12,792 nt of DNA from Candidatus Equimonas enterica (GTDB lineage: Bacteria; Bacteroidota; Bacteroidia; Bacteroidales; Bacteroidaceae): contig JAGHRU010000222.1 in assembly GCA_018066225.1 (NCBI GenBank), positions 1 through 12,792 on the forward strand. The letters are read 5' to 3'. The notes beneath the pieces were generated by a model, which had not been told where the DNA came from, did not search any database, and was given only the letters and a program-made list of their open reading frames with translations. Positions 6,760-12,792 of the stretch are shown here, piece by piece. Made by a program: the position numbers and the translations under genes. Numbering within the stretch: the stretch's first letter is position 1; each line of letters starts with the position of its first letter.

Positions 6760-7242
6760 ATGGAAACTCATCACGTCACCATCCCCATTCAGGTCTGCAC
6801 ACCCGATGAATTGCCCGAGGCCGACCAAGCACTCATCGCTCGCGCCAAGGCAGCCACGCAGACCGCTTATGCGCCCTACTCCCATTTCCATGTCGGCGCA
6901 GCCATTCGCCTGACCACAGGCGACATCGTGGCCGGGAGCAATCAGGAGAATGCCGCCTTCTCGCCTTCGCTGTGCGCCGAGCGCACCACCATGAACTGGG
7001 CGGCGGCCAACTACCCCGGCATCCCGTTTGAAGCCATTGCCATCGCAGCATGGCGCGAGAGCGACGGCGCATTTCTCGACCACCCCATCAGTCCCTGCGG
7101 GGTATGCCGTCAGTCGCTCATCGAGAGCGAACAACGCTACCACCGCCCTATCCGCGTGCTGCTCTACGGCAGTAAGCAGGTCTTTGTCCTGCGCTCCATA
7201 GCCGACCTGCTGCCCCTGCATTTCACAGGCGAAGACTTATAA
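6760..7242 (+). CDS. cdd: Cytidine deaminase
   Basis: A 160-residue enzyme of the homotetrameric cytidine deaminase type, converting cytidine or deoxycytidine to uridine or deoxyuridine in pyrimidine salvage. Zinc-site motifs are intact: CAERT with zinc ligand Cys72 and proton-shuttling Glu74, and PCGVCRQ with zinc ligands Cys113 and Cys116. The substrate-binding stretch YAPYSHFHVGAAI (38-50) and the GSNQENAAF segment (59-67) are also present. The protein is longer than the common 130-residue enzyme because of about 20 extra N-terminal residues; the ATG at 6760 was kept because no later Met precedes the conserved helix. The gene is last in the plus-strand run and is followed after 15 bases by a strong hairpin. 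Its link to the envelope genes upstream is probably positional only. Confidence 0.95.
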   Translation: METHHVTIPIQVCTPDELPEADQALIARAKAATQTAYAPYSHFHVGAAIRLTTGDIVAGSNQENAAFSPSLCAERTTMNWAAANYPGIPFEAIAIAAWRESDGAFLDHPISPCGVCRQSLIESEQRYHRPIRVLLYGSKQVFVLRSIADLLPLHFTGEDL

Positions 7243-7257
7243 CAGCACAACACAAGA

Positions 7258-7303
7258 AACGCCAATCCCCGTTTCGGCACTGTCCGAAGCGGGGATTGGC
7301 GTT
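7258..7303. terminator. Bidirectional hairpin between convergent cdd and M20 genes
   Basis: The arms 7258-7277 and 7284-7303 form a 20-bp stem with one T/G position (a G-U pair in RNA on the plus strand) and a 6-base loop CACTGT. It lies between the cdd stop (7242) and the M20 stop (7324), so it is well placed to end both transcripts. Neither side has a run of T residues, which a textbook intrinsic terminator would have. Confidence 0.75.
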
Positions 7304-7323
7304 GTCCTATCAGGCTATACAGC

Positions 7324-8682
7324 CTACGCGTAGTGGCGATGGAAGCCGACAACGGCCTCGATGCCACGACGGAAGATATCGAGCGAGAAACTCTCGTTGG
7401 GCGAATGGATGGCATTGGCTTCCAAACCGAAACCCATCAGAATGGTCTTCACGCCCAGCACGCGCTCAAAGTCGCTGATGATGGGGATGCTACCGCCACG
7501 ACGCACTGCCAAAGGCCGCTTGCCGAAAGCCTCGGTGAAGCCAGCCTCGGCGGCCTTGTAGGCGGGCAGAGAGATGGGACAGACATAGCCTTCACCGCCA
7601 TGGAGCGGCGTCACCTTCACGCGCACACATTTCGGGGCTATGCTGGTGATGTAATCTACGAAGAGTTGCGAGATCTTCTCGTGCTGCTGATGGGGCACAA
7701 GGCGGCACGACACCTTGGCATACGCCTTGGAGGGAAGCACCGTCTTCGCACCTTCCCCGGTGTAGCCGCTCCACATGCCGCAGATGTCGAAAGACGGACG
7801 GCAAGCATTGCGCTCAATGGTGTTGTAACCTGCCTCCCCACGCAGTTCATCGACATCGATGGCCTGCTTATAACGCGCTTCGTCGAAGGGAATGGCATGT
7901 ATCATGTCGCGCTCGGCTTGCGACAGGTCTTCCACGTCGTCATAAAAGCCGGGAATGGCGATGCGTCCGTCGGCATCGACGACCTGCGCGAGGAGTTCGC
8001 AGAGCACGTTGGCGGGATTGGCAACAGCGCCGCCGAAGTGGCCACTGTGCAGGTCGCGGCAAGGACCTGTCACCTCCACTTCCCAGTAAGCCAAACCGCG
8101 CAGACCCGTCGTCAGAGAAGGCAGGTCGGCAGACAGCATAGAGGTGTCGCTGACGGGGATGACGTCGCTGCGCAGCAAGGCCTTGTGCTCGGCCAAAAAG
8201 CCAGAGAGCGAAGGACTGCCTATCTCCTCCTCACCCTCGAAGATGAACTTCACGTTGTGGGTGAGCAGGTCATGGCGGACAAGGTATTCAAAAGCCTTGA
8301 CCTGTATCATGGCTTGCCCCTTGTCGTCGTCAGCACCGCGGGCATAGAGGCGACCGTCGCGTATTTCGGGTTCAAAGGGGTCGGACTGCCAGAGATCGAG
8401 CGGCTCGGCAGGCATGACATCGTAATGGGCGTAGATGAGCACGGTCTTGGCTTCGGGATTGACTATCTTCTCACCATAGACGAGCGGATTGCCCGCCGAA
8501 GGCATCACTTCGGCACGGTCGGCACCAGCCTCGAGCAGCAATTCACGCCAACGCTCGGCGCAGCGCGTCATGTCGGCCTTGTGCTCTGGCAGCGCAGAGA
8601 TAGAAGGAATACGGATAAGCGAAGCCCACTCTTCGAGGAAGCGGGGCTCGTTTTCGCTGATGTAAGTGCGGATAGGGGTCAT
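7324..8682 (-). CDS. M20-family dipeptidase/metallopeptidase
   Basis: A 452-residue di-zinc M20 peptidase of the carnosinase-like dipeptidase group, probably splitting dipeptides or short peptides in the cytosol (no signal peptide). Visible active-site elements are YAHYDV (zinc ligand His86 and Asp88), RGADDDKG (bridging Asp119), EGEEEIGS (catalytic base Glu152 and zinc ligand Glu153), SDT (zinc ligand Asp179), DLHSGHFGG in the lid/dimerisation domain, and the last ligand His426 in ANAIHSPNES. Length and motif spacing are normal for the family. It is the last gene of the five-gene minus-strand run, 27 bases after the DUF1934-like gene. A signal-less peptidase after an exported protease would suit use of imported peptides, but that is inference. 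Confidence 0.93.
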   Translation of the reverse strand: MTPIRTYISENEPRFLEEWASLIRIPSISALPEHKADMTRCAERWRELLLEAGADRAEVMPSAGNPLVYGEKIVNPEAKTVLIYAHYDVMPAEPLDLWQSDPFEPEIRDGRLYARGADDDKGQAMIQVKAFEYLVRHDLLTHNVKFIFEGEEEIGSPSLSGFLAEHKALLRSDVIPVSDTSMLSADLPSLTTGLRGLAYWEVEVTGPCRDLHSGHFGGAVANPANVLCELLAQVVDADGRIAIPGFYDDVEDLSQAERDMIHAIPFDEARYKQAIDVDELRGEAGYNTIERNACRPSFDICGMWSGYTGEGAKTVLPSKAYAKVSCRLVPHQQHEKISQLFVDYITSIAPKCVRVKVTPLHGGEGYVCPISLPAYKAAEAGFTEAFGKRPLAVRRGGSIPIISDFERVLGVKTILMGFGLEANAIHSPNESFSLDIFRRGIEAVVGFHRHYA

Positions 8683-8709
8683 AATGGTATAGGGTTTTGG
8701 TGTAAATGC

Positions 8710-9093
8710 TTAGGGCTGCCACGAGAGCGTGAGGTGGCAATGCAGCAACAGGTTTTGGGCAGCATAGAGGTCGTAGAGGGCTTGTAGCTTGGTCTCTGTC
8801 ACCTCCAAGAACAGCGTCTCTACCTGCAAGTCGAGCGCACCTGCCGATGTGATGAAACGCGCCGCGTGACACGCTCCACTGGCGATGAGCATATCGTGAC
8901 GATTGTCGCCCCGCTGGTGGATACGCAGCGACGTTGGCGTGATGACCAGACGGGTAATGCCGTGATTTTCCTTGTCCGGATAGACCAGCACAAAGTCCTT
9001 GTCGTCAGGGAGAACACGGCAGTCGTAGGTATGCTGATGGGCTTCGCGGACGCCGTCGGCGGTCGTTGTGACGAGCTGATGGTGCAAGGTCAT
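8710..9093 (-). CDS. DUF1934 / YwiB-like calycin-type beta-barrel protein
   Basis: A 127-residue protein without signal peptide or membrane segment, rich in alternating strands. The pattern from residue 34 on matches the DUF1934/YwiB family as I recall it: FVLVYPDKE, then GITRLVIT, the RG pair at 61-62, M68 and G73, the FITSAG turn at 80-85, LDLQVET (87-93), LYDLY (106-110) and a final amphipathic strand LHCHLTLSWQ. The family is predicted to form a calycin-like barrel; its function is not established. The start codon overlaps the stop of the C10 protease gene by 4 bases (ATGA), a strong sign of coupled translation, and the M20 gene follows after 27 bases. A role as intracellular inhibitor of the protease is discussed in the findings. 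Confidence 0.7.
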   Translation of the reverse strand: MTLHHQLVTTTADGVREAHQHTYDCRVLPDDKDFVLVYPDKENHGITRLVITPTSLRIHQRGDNRHDMLIASGACHAARFITSAGALDLQVETLFLEVTETKLQALYDLYAAQNLLLHCHLTLSWQP

Positions 9094-10871
9094 GGTCGTA
9101 AATGCTTATTGCCGCCCACGATGATGACCTGCTCGGTACTCTTGTCACCTATCAGGCGGCCGTCAAGGCCGTAGGCTGGTGTGTCGGCTGAGGCCGGCGC
9201 GGTGGGCGTAACAACGCTGGTGAGGTCAGTGGGAAGGGTGAAGGTAAACACTTGCTGCGGTTGCCAGTCGTAGCGCACCAGGAGCGTGTAGGTCTCTCCC
9301 GGGGTGAGGTGAGAGAAGGTCACAGTGTCGCTCTGACGCGCATGGGCAGGCACATAGAGGTAGTGGACATGGCGTGGCTCGCCGTCGTCCCATGCCGTCT
9401 TGCCCGGGGAGAGGCAGTAAGTGACCTGTCCGCCGCTACGGGTACTGCTGCTATTGGTATAGGGAATGACCAACTGGGCTTCGCCAAGGCGCTCACAGCA
9501 CAACTCGGGCTTACCGACCGCCACATCGTCGGCCACAAAGGGGGCAACTTCGATAAGCGGACTCTCGTAGATGCTGGCCTTACCGTCGGGCGAGAGCCGC
9601 AACTGTCGGCGGCCAGCAGTCTCAAAGCGGGCATGGACGGTCAGGGTGCGGCGCTCATCGGGCGACAGCGTTGTGCCGAAGATGGCCGCGCCTTCGCCTT
9701 GTTCGTACCAGAGGGTGTCGGTCTCGGCGTTGCTAACAAGGATGAATGGCGTAGTGAGGTCATAGGCCGACGTGTTGTGCAGGGTGATGGCGTAAGGCGT
9801 ATATTTGCCCGCGATGACATCGGCGAGGGGACGTACCTCCTCCACCCTCACCTCATATCCCGTACGTTCCAGGGTGTCGGGAAGCACGATGTCGAGGGAG
9901 TCGGGGTGGACGAAGACGGCCTCCTGATTGCAGGCATAGCCCATCGGGATATCTGTCTCGGTCTCACTGCCAAGAGGGACGGCAAAGTTGAGCAACTCGA
10001 GGGGAAAGTAGCCGTCGTAGTTGCCGTCATAGCCCCAATTGACATGGACATAGCCCTGCGCATCATAGCCATCGAGTACAAATGCGTGGCCGCCACCTGC
10101 CATGACATCACCAGCGTAGAGGACGGGTCTGCCCTCACGCAGTTCGCGCATGAGCAGTTCGCGCCACGTCTCTGGGGGATAGAGATAAGAGTCAAGGTAG
10201 CGGACGTAGCCGAAGCCCAAGGTGCGTGGCAACTCGGAGGCGTAGGCAGAGACATAGGTGCCGCTGGCAGTGACACCCCAACGCATGTGCGTCATCATGC
10301 CGAGCCAGAGGGAGAGACGCGCTACGGCAGAGGCTTCCTCCTCGGTGTAGTCTCCCGCCGCATAGACAGGGCGGATAAGGCCAGCATCCAGCCGTTCACC
10401 GGGAAGGATGTCGGCTACGGCGTAGTGCTCAATCTGCCAACCGTGGAGCGTGTCAGGAAGGGTGAGCATACGGCCATAGTAGCTGATGATGCTCTCCATG
10501 GCAGTGGCGACGCAGCCCACGACGCAGGGCTCGGGACTGACTGTGCCATCGTCGTAGATGTAGTGCGGGCACAGGGCGTTGTAGGGGGCCTCTTGATGAC
10601 GCACCCAGCCCTCCAAAAGCGGCGGAACAGGGGACATCGGGGCACGCGATAGCGGCGGTCGGCCGTCCGCAGAGGCAGCGGCAAACCACTGGGTGCGCTG
10701 TGCAGCAGCATAGCGTGCACGGAGCGCAGGCGGCATAGCGCCCTCTGCCCGCTGTCCATAGCCCAAGCGCGTCACACCATCGGCGGCATAGAGCACGAAG
10801 GGACGCGGCGACTGTGCCACAGCGAGAGCCACTGCGCACAGTGCAAAAAGGGTGAGGAGAAACTTGTGCAT
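9090..10871 (-). CDS. Secreted C10 (streptopain-like) cysteine protease
   Basis: A 593-residue exported papain-fold protease. Signal peptide at residues 1-19 (cleavage AVA-Q). A short pro-region (about 20-75) keeps only the late part of the family propeptide (FVLYAADGVTRLGYG and MPPALRARY). In the catalytic domain, about 80-320, the nucleophile is Cys120 in VVGCVATAMESIISYYG and the base is His262 in GGGHAFVLDGYD. The oxyanion/Trp segment is HVNWGYDGNYDGYF (N278, W279). The Cys-His distance is close to that of streptopain. Two beta-rich Ig-like domains appear to fill about 335-560. The last 28 residues (AYGLDGRLI then VIIVGGNKHLR) resemble the C-terminal tail common on Bacteroidales secreted proteins. 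The stop overlaps the DUF1934-like gene; the FAD enzyme gene lies 34 bases upstream. Confidence 0.93.
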   Translation of the reverse strand: MHKFLLTLFALCAVALAVAQSPRPFVLYAADGVTRLGYGQRAEGAMPPALRARYAAAQRTQWFAAASADGRPPLSRAPMSPVPPLLEGWVRHQEAPYNALCPHYIYDDGTVSPEPCVVGCVATAMESIISYYGRMLTLPDTLHGWQIEHYAVADILPGERLDAGLIRPVYAAGDYTEEEASAVARLSLWLGMMTHMRWGVTASGTYVSAYASELPRTLGFGYVRYLDSYLYPPETWRELLMRELREGRPVLYAGDVMAGGGHAFVLDGYDAQGYVHVNWGYDGNYDGYFPLELLNFAVPLGSETETDIPMGYACNQEAVFVHPDSLDIVLPDTLERTGYEVRVEEVRPLADVIAGKYTPYAITLHNTSAYDLTTPFILVSNAETDTLWYEQGEGAAIFGTTLSPDERRTLTVHARFETAGRRQLRLSPDGKASIYESPLIEVAPFVADDVAVGKPELCCERLGEAQLVIPYTNSSSTRSGGQVTYCLSPGKTAWDDGEPRHVHYLYVPAHARQSDTVTFSHLTPGETYTLLVRYDWQPQQVFTFTLPTDLTSVVTPTAPASADTPAYGLDGRLIGDKSTEQVIIVGGNKHLRP

Positions 10872-10905
10872 AGCAGGTAGGGAAAAGGGGAAAGGTCAGC
10901 GTAGG

Positions 10906-12531
10906 TTAAGCACCAGCCACCACAGCCTCGGCGCATCGCTCGCCATCGACACCGGCCGAGACGATGCCGCCAGCATAGCCTGCGCCTTCGCCGCAAGGAT
11001 AGAGCCCGGGGAAGGTGATATGGTGCAGCGTCGCGGCATCGCGCGGGATACGCAGCGGCGCAGAGGTGCGGGTCTCGGCCGCGATGACCACGGCCGCGTT
11101 GGTGAGGAAACCACGGTAGCGCTGGCCGAAGGTGCGCAGGCCACCGCGCAGCCGCTGCGACAAGAACTTCGGCAGCCAGAAGTGAAGGGGGGAAGCCAGC
11201 AAGCCCGGCGCGTAGGAACTCTCGGGGAGATCGGCAGAGAGACGGCCGCTGACGAAGTCGGCCATACGCTGCGCCGGAGCGGTCTGTCGGTAGCCACCTT
11301 GCTGCCAGGTGGCACGCTCAATGGCCTCCTGGAGGTACATCATGCGCAGCGGATTGGCGGCATCGAAGAGGTCGGGGTGGGTGGCGGCGAAAGCGTCGTC
11401 GCGCATCGCGTCTTGGAGGAAGGGCAGCAACGCGTCGTCAAGGTCCTCGGGGTGCGTCTCCACCACCATACCCGAATTGCTCCACTTGCCACCTCGGTGA
11501 GAAGCACTCATGCCATTGACCACCACCTGCGCCGCACCGCTGGCGGCAGGGACGACAACGCCGCCGGGGCACATGCAGAAACTATATACACCACGGCCGC
11601 CTTGCTGCACCACCATGTTGTACTCGGCAGCGGGCAGATAAGCGCCACGGCCTTCGCGAGAGTGGTACATGATCTGATCGATGAGGTGCGACGGGTGCTC
11701 GAGTCGCACGCCGAGGGCCAAGGCCTTGGGCAGGATGGGGACATCGGCAGCATGGAGGTAGCGATAGACATCGCGGGCAGAGTGTCCCGTGGCCAGGATG
11801 ACAGGGCCTTGCCACTCCCGTCCGTCGGCACTGCGTGCACCCACGACCCGCGCGCGCTGTGCGTCGAAAAGCAACGCATCGACCCGCGTCAGGAAATGCA
11901 CCTCGCCACCCGAGGCGATGATACGCTCGCGCATGGCTTCGATGATGGCGGGCAGGCGGTCAGTGCCGATGTGTGGATGGGCATCGACGAGGATATCAAG
12001 GCTGGCACCGTGCTGGCAGAAGACGCGCAATATCTTGTCGGCATTGCCACGCTTCTTGCTGCGGGTGAAGAGTTTGCCATCGCTATATGCACCAGCGCCG
12101 CCCTCGCCGAAGCTGTAATTGCTCTCGTCATCGACACGGTGGTCGCGCGAGATACGGGCGAGATCCACCTTGCGGGCGTGGACGTCCTTGCCCCTTTCGA
12201 GTATGATGGGGCGGCGACCCAACTCGATGAGGCGCAAAGCGGCGAAGAGTCCTGCCGGGCCTGCCCCCACGATGACAACGGGCTGCGCCGCACTGACATC
12301 GGGGTAGTCGATGGGCGAGAAGGTGAGCGCAGGTGGCTGCTCACCGCACCACACATCGAGGGTGAGGCCCACGAAAATCTGCCGTCCGCGAGCGTCGATG
12401 CTGCGACGCGTGACGCGAAGGCTCGTGATGTCGGAGGGAGCGACGTCCAGCTGCGTGGCGACATAGCGTCGCAAACGGCCTGTCGCAGCGGCTATCTCGG
12501 GCGTGACGCGAACTTGTAGGGTGTGCTTCAT
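10906..12531 (-). CDS. NAD(P)/FAD-dependent oxidoreductase (COG2509-type FAD-dependent dehydrogenase)
   Basis: A 541-residue flavoprotein. An N-terminal small domain (about 1-80, with RRSIDARGRQIFVGLTLDV) precedes the FAD-binding fold: the dinucleotide motif GAGPAG (89-94), LERGKDV ending strand 2, and the family-specific NYSFGEGGAGAYSDGKL (138-154). Then come ATGHSARD (247-254), YSFCMCPGG, and the C-terminal FAD-contacting GLYPCGEGAGYAGGI. The family is widespread and very well conserved in Bacteroidetes, but its substrate is unknown. The ATG at 12531 is preferred over an in-frame ATG at 12555: it begins the conserved MKHTLQVRVTPE strand and lies 2 bases after the Dabb gene's stop, whereas the upstream one would add 8 unrelated residues and overlap that gene. 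No transmembrane segment is visible. Confidence 0.92.
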   Translation of the reverse strand: MKHTLQVRVTPEIAAATGRLRRYVATQLDVAPSDITSLRVTRRSIDARGRQIFVGLTLDVWCGEQPPALTFSPIDYPDVSAAQPVVIVGAGPAGLFAALRLIELGRRPIILERGKDVHARKVDLARISRDHRVDDESNYSFGEGGAGAYSDGKLFTRSKKRGNADKILRVFCQHGASLDILVDAHPHIGTDRLPAIIEAMRERIIASGGEVHFLTRVDALLFDAQRARVVGARSADGREWQGPVILATGHSARDVYRYLHAADVPILPKALALGVRLEHPSHLIDQIMYHSREGRGAYLPAAEYNMVVQQGGRGVYSFCMCPGGVVVPAASGAAQVVVNGMSASHRGGKWSNSGMVVETHPEDLDDALLPFLQDAMRDDAFAATHPDLFDAANPLRMMYLQEAIERATWQQGGYRQTAPAQRMADFVSGRLSADLPESSYAPGLLASPLHFWLPKFLSQRLRGGLRTFGQRYRGFLTNAAVVIAAETRTSAPLRIPRDAATLHHITFPGLYPCGEGAGYAGGIVSAGVDGERCAEAVVAGA

Positions 12532-12533
12532 GG

Positions 12534-12792
12534 CTACAACTCGTAGTCGAGACAAGTGCGTTGCGCCGTGTAGGGACGCACCTGCTCGTTGGCCACTCTG
12601 AGATGCTCGGGGTGCTGGGCATAGCCTTGCAGGGCAGCAGGACTCTCGAGCGTGGTGTCGAGCATAAGGTCGGCATTGGAAGAGGCCAGGCGGCCGTCAA
12701 TATGTACTTTGGCTTCCAAGAGCCCGGGGACAACACCGACAAGGCCTTCCAGCCCAGCCTTGATGCGTTGCTTCACCGCTTGCTTCTCGGCC
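12534..12792 (-). CDS. Dabb-family (stress-responsive A/B barrel) protein, N-terminus outside the window
   Basis: The visible 85 codons match the C-terminal four fifths of a Dabb domain: an amphipathic helix (AEKQAVKQRIKAGLEGL), then VPGLLEAKVHID, the NADLMLDTTLESPAALQGYAQHPEHL segment containing the typical Y-x-x-HPEH turn, and a closing strand RTCLDYEL. The frame stays open to the right edge. A GTG at 12776-12774 is probably an internal Val codon rather than the start, because the residues before it continue the family helix and the usual first strand (of the MVKHIVxFK type) is still missing. Dabb proteins are small dimeric ferredoxin-like barrels with varied or unknown roles. It heads the visible minus-strand run, 2 bases before the FAD enzyme. 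Confidence 0.88.
   Translation of the reverse strand, partial: AEKQAVKQRIKAGLEGLVGVVPGLLEAKVHIDGRLASSNADLMLDTTLESPAALQGYAQHPEHLRVANEQVRPYTAQRTCLDYEL

Noticed and set aside
7333..8787. Long open frame on the plus strand antisense to the M20 gene
   Set aside because: It mirrors a gene with a full M20 active site, has no family motif of its own, and would also run through the terminator-side convergent arrangement. GC-rich codon periodicity explains such long shadows.
9252..10652. Long open frame on the plus strand antisense to the C10 protease
   Set aside because: No domain or signal is visible, while the opposite strand encodes an intact catalytic Cys/His pair and a signal peptide.
10852..12519. 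Long open frame on the plus strand antisense to the FAD enzyme
   Set aside because: It is a shadow of a strongly conserved flavoprotein; the translated product has no coherent motif.
12532..12555. Upstream in-frame ATG for the FAD enzyme
   Set aside because: It adds 8 residues with no family match and overlaps the Dabb gene; the ATG at 12531 fits both the family N-terminus and the gene spacing.

Overview
The window looks like a chromosomal housekeeping segment from a fairly GC-rich member of the Bacteroidales (Prevotella/Porphyromonas-like). The evidence is a streptopain-type C10 protease with a Bacteroidales-style C-terminal tail, TAnnTTTG promoter -7 boxes, the absence of Shine-Dalgarno sequences before most starts, and a dut / TPR lipoprotein / DUF4292 lipoprotein / EnvC-like gene order. 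Genus cannot be fixed from the sequence alone.

Layout. (1) Positions 1-1927, minus strand: dgt (dGTPase), a 168-bp intergenic region holding a 22-bp-periodic repeat array, a small MerR-type regulator, and the first 19 codons of radA, cut by the window edge. (2) Positions 1928-2048: a divergent promoter region with one -7 box per direction, separating dgt from dut. (3) Positions 2049-7242, plus strand: dut, a TPR lipoprotein, a DUF4292 lipoprotein overlapping it by 4 bp, and an EnvC-like protein starting 2 bp later. After a second 22-bp-periodic repeat array comes cytidine deaminase (cdd). (4) Positions 7258-7303: a 20-bp-stem hairpin between convergent genes. (5) Positions 7324-12792, minus strand: a tight five-gene run in the order Dabb-domain protein (cut by the right edge), FAD-dependent dehydrogenase, secreted C10 cysteine protease, DUF1934/YwiB-like protein (4-bp overlap with the protease), and M20 dipeptidase.

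How the genes fit together. dgt, dut and cdd all act on nucleotide pools: dGTP and dUTP hydrolysis and cytidine salvage. The TPR, DUF4292 and EnvC-like genes form a translationally coupled cell-envelope block: two lipoproteins and a catalytically dead LytM protein that probably controls an amidase. The right-hand operon mixes peptide breakdown (exported C10 protease, cytosolic M20 dipeptidase) with two genes of unclear link (FAD enzyme, Dabb).

Most interesting points. The two intergenic arrays lie 6 kb apart but share one 22-bp grid: a GGGCAG-type hexamer at offset 0, GAAACG at offset 12, and different internal palindromes between hexamers. The second is the C10 protease with a shortened propeptide. 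It is overlapped by a signal-less gene for a predicted calycin-like beta-barrel, which is the same genetic layout and broad fold class as the staphopain/staphostatin protease-inhibitor pairs.
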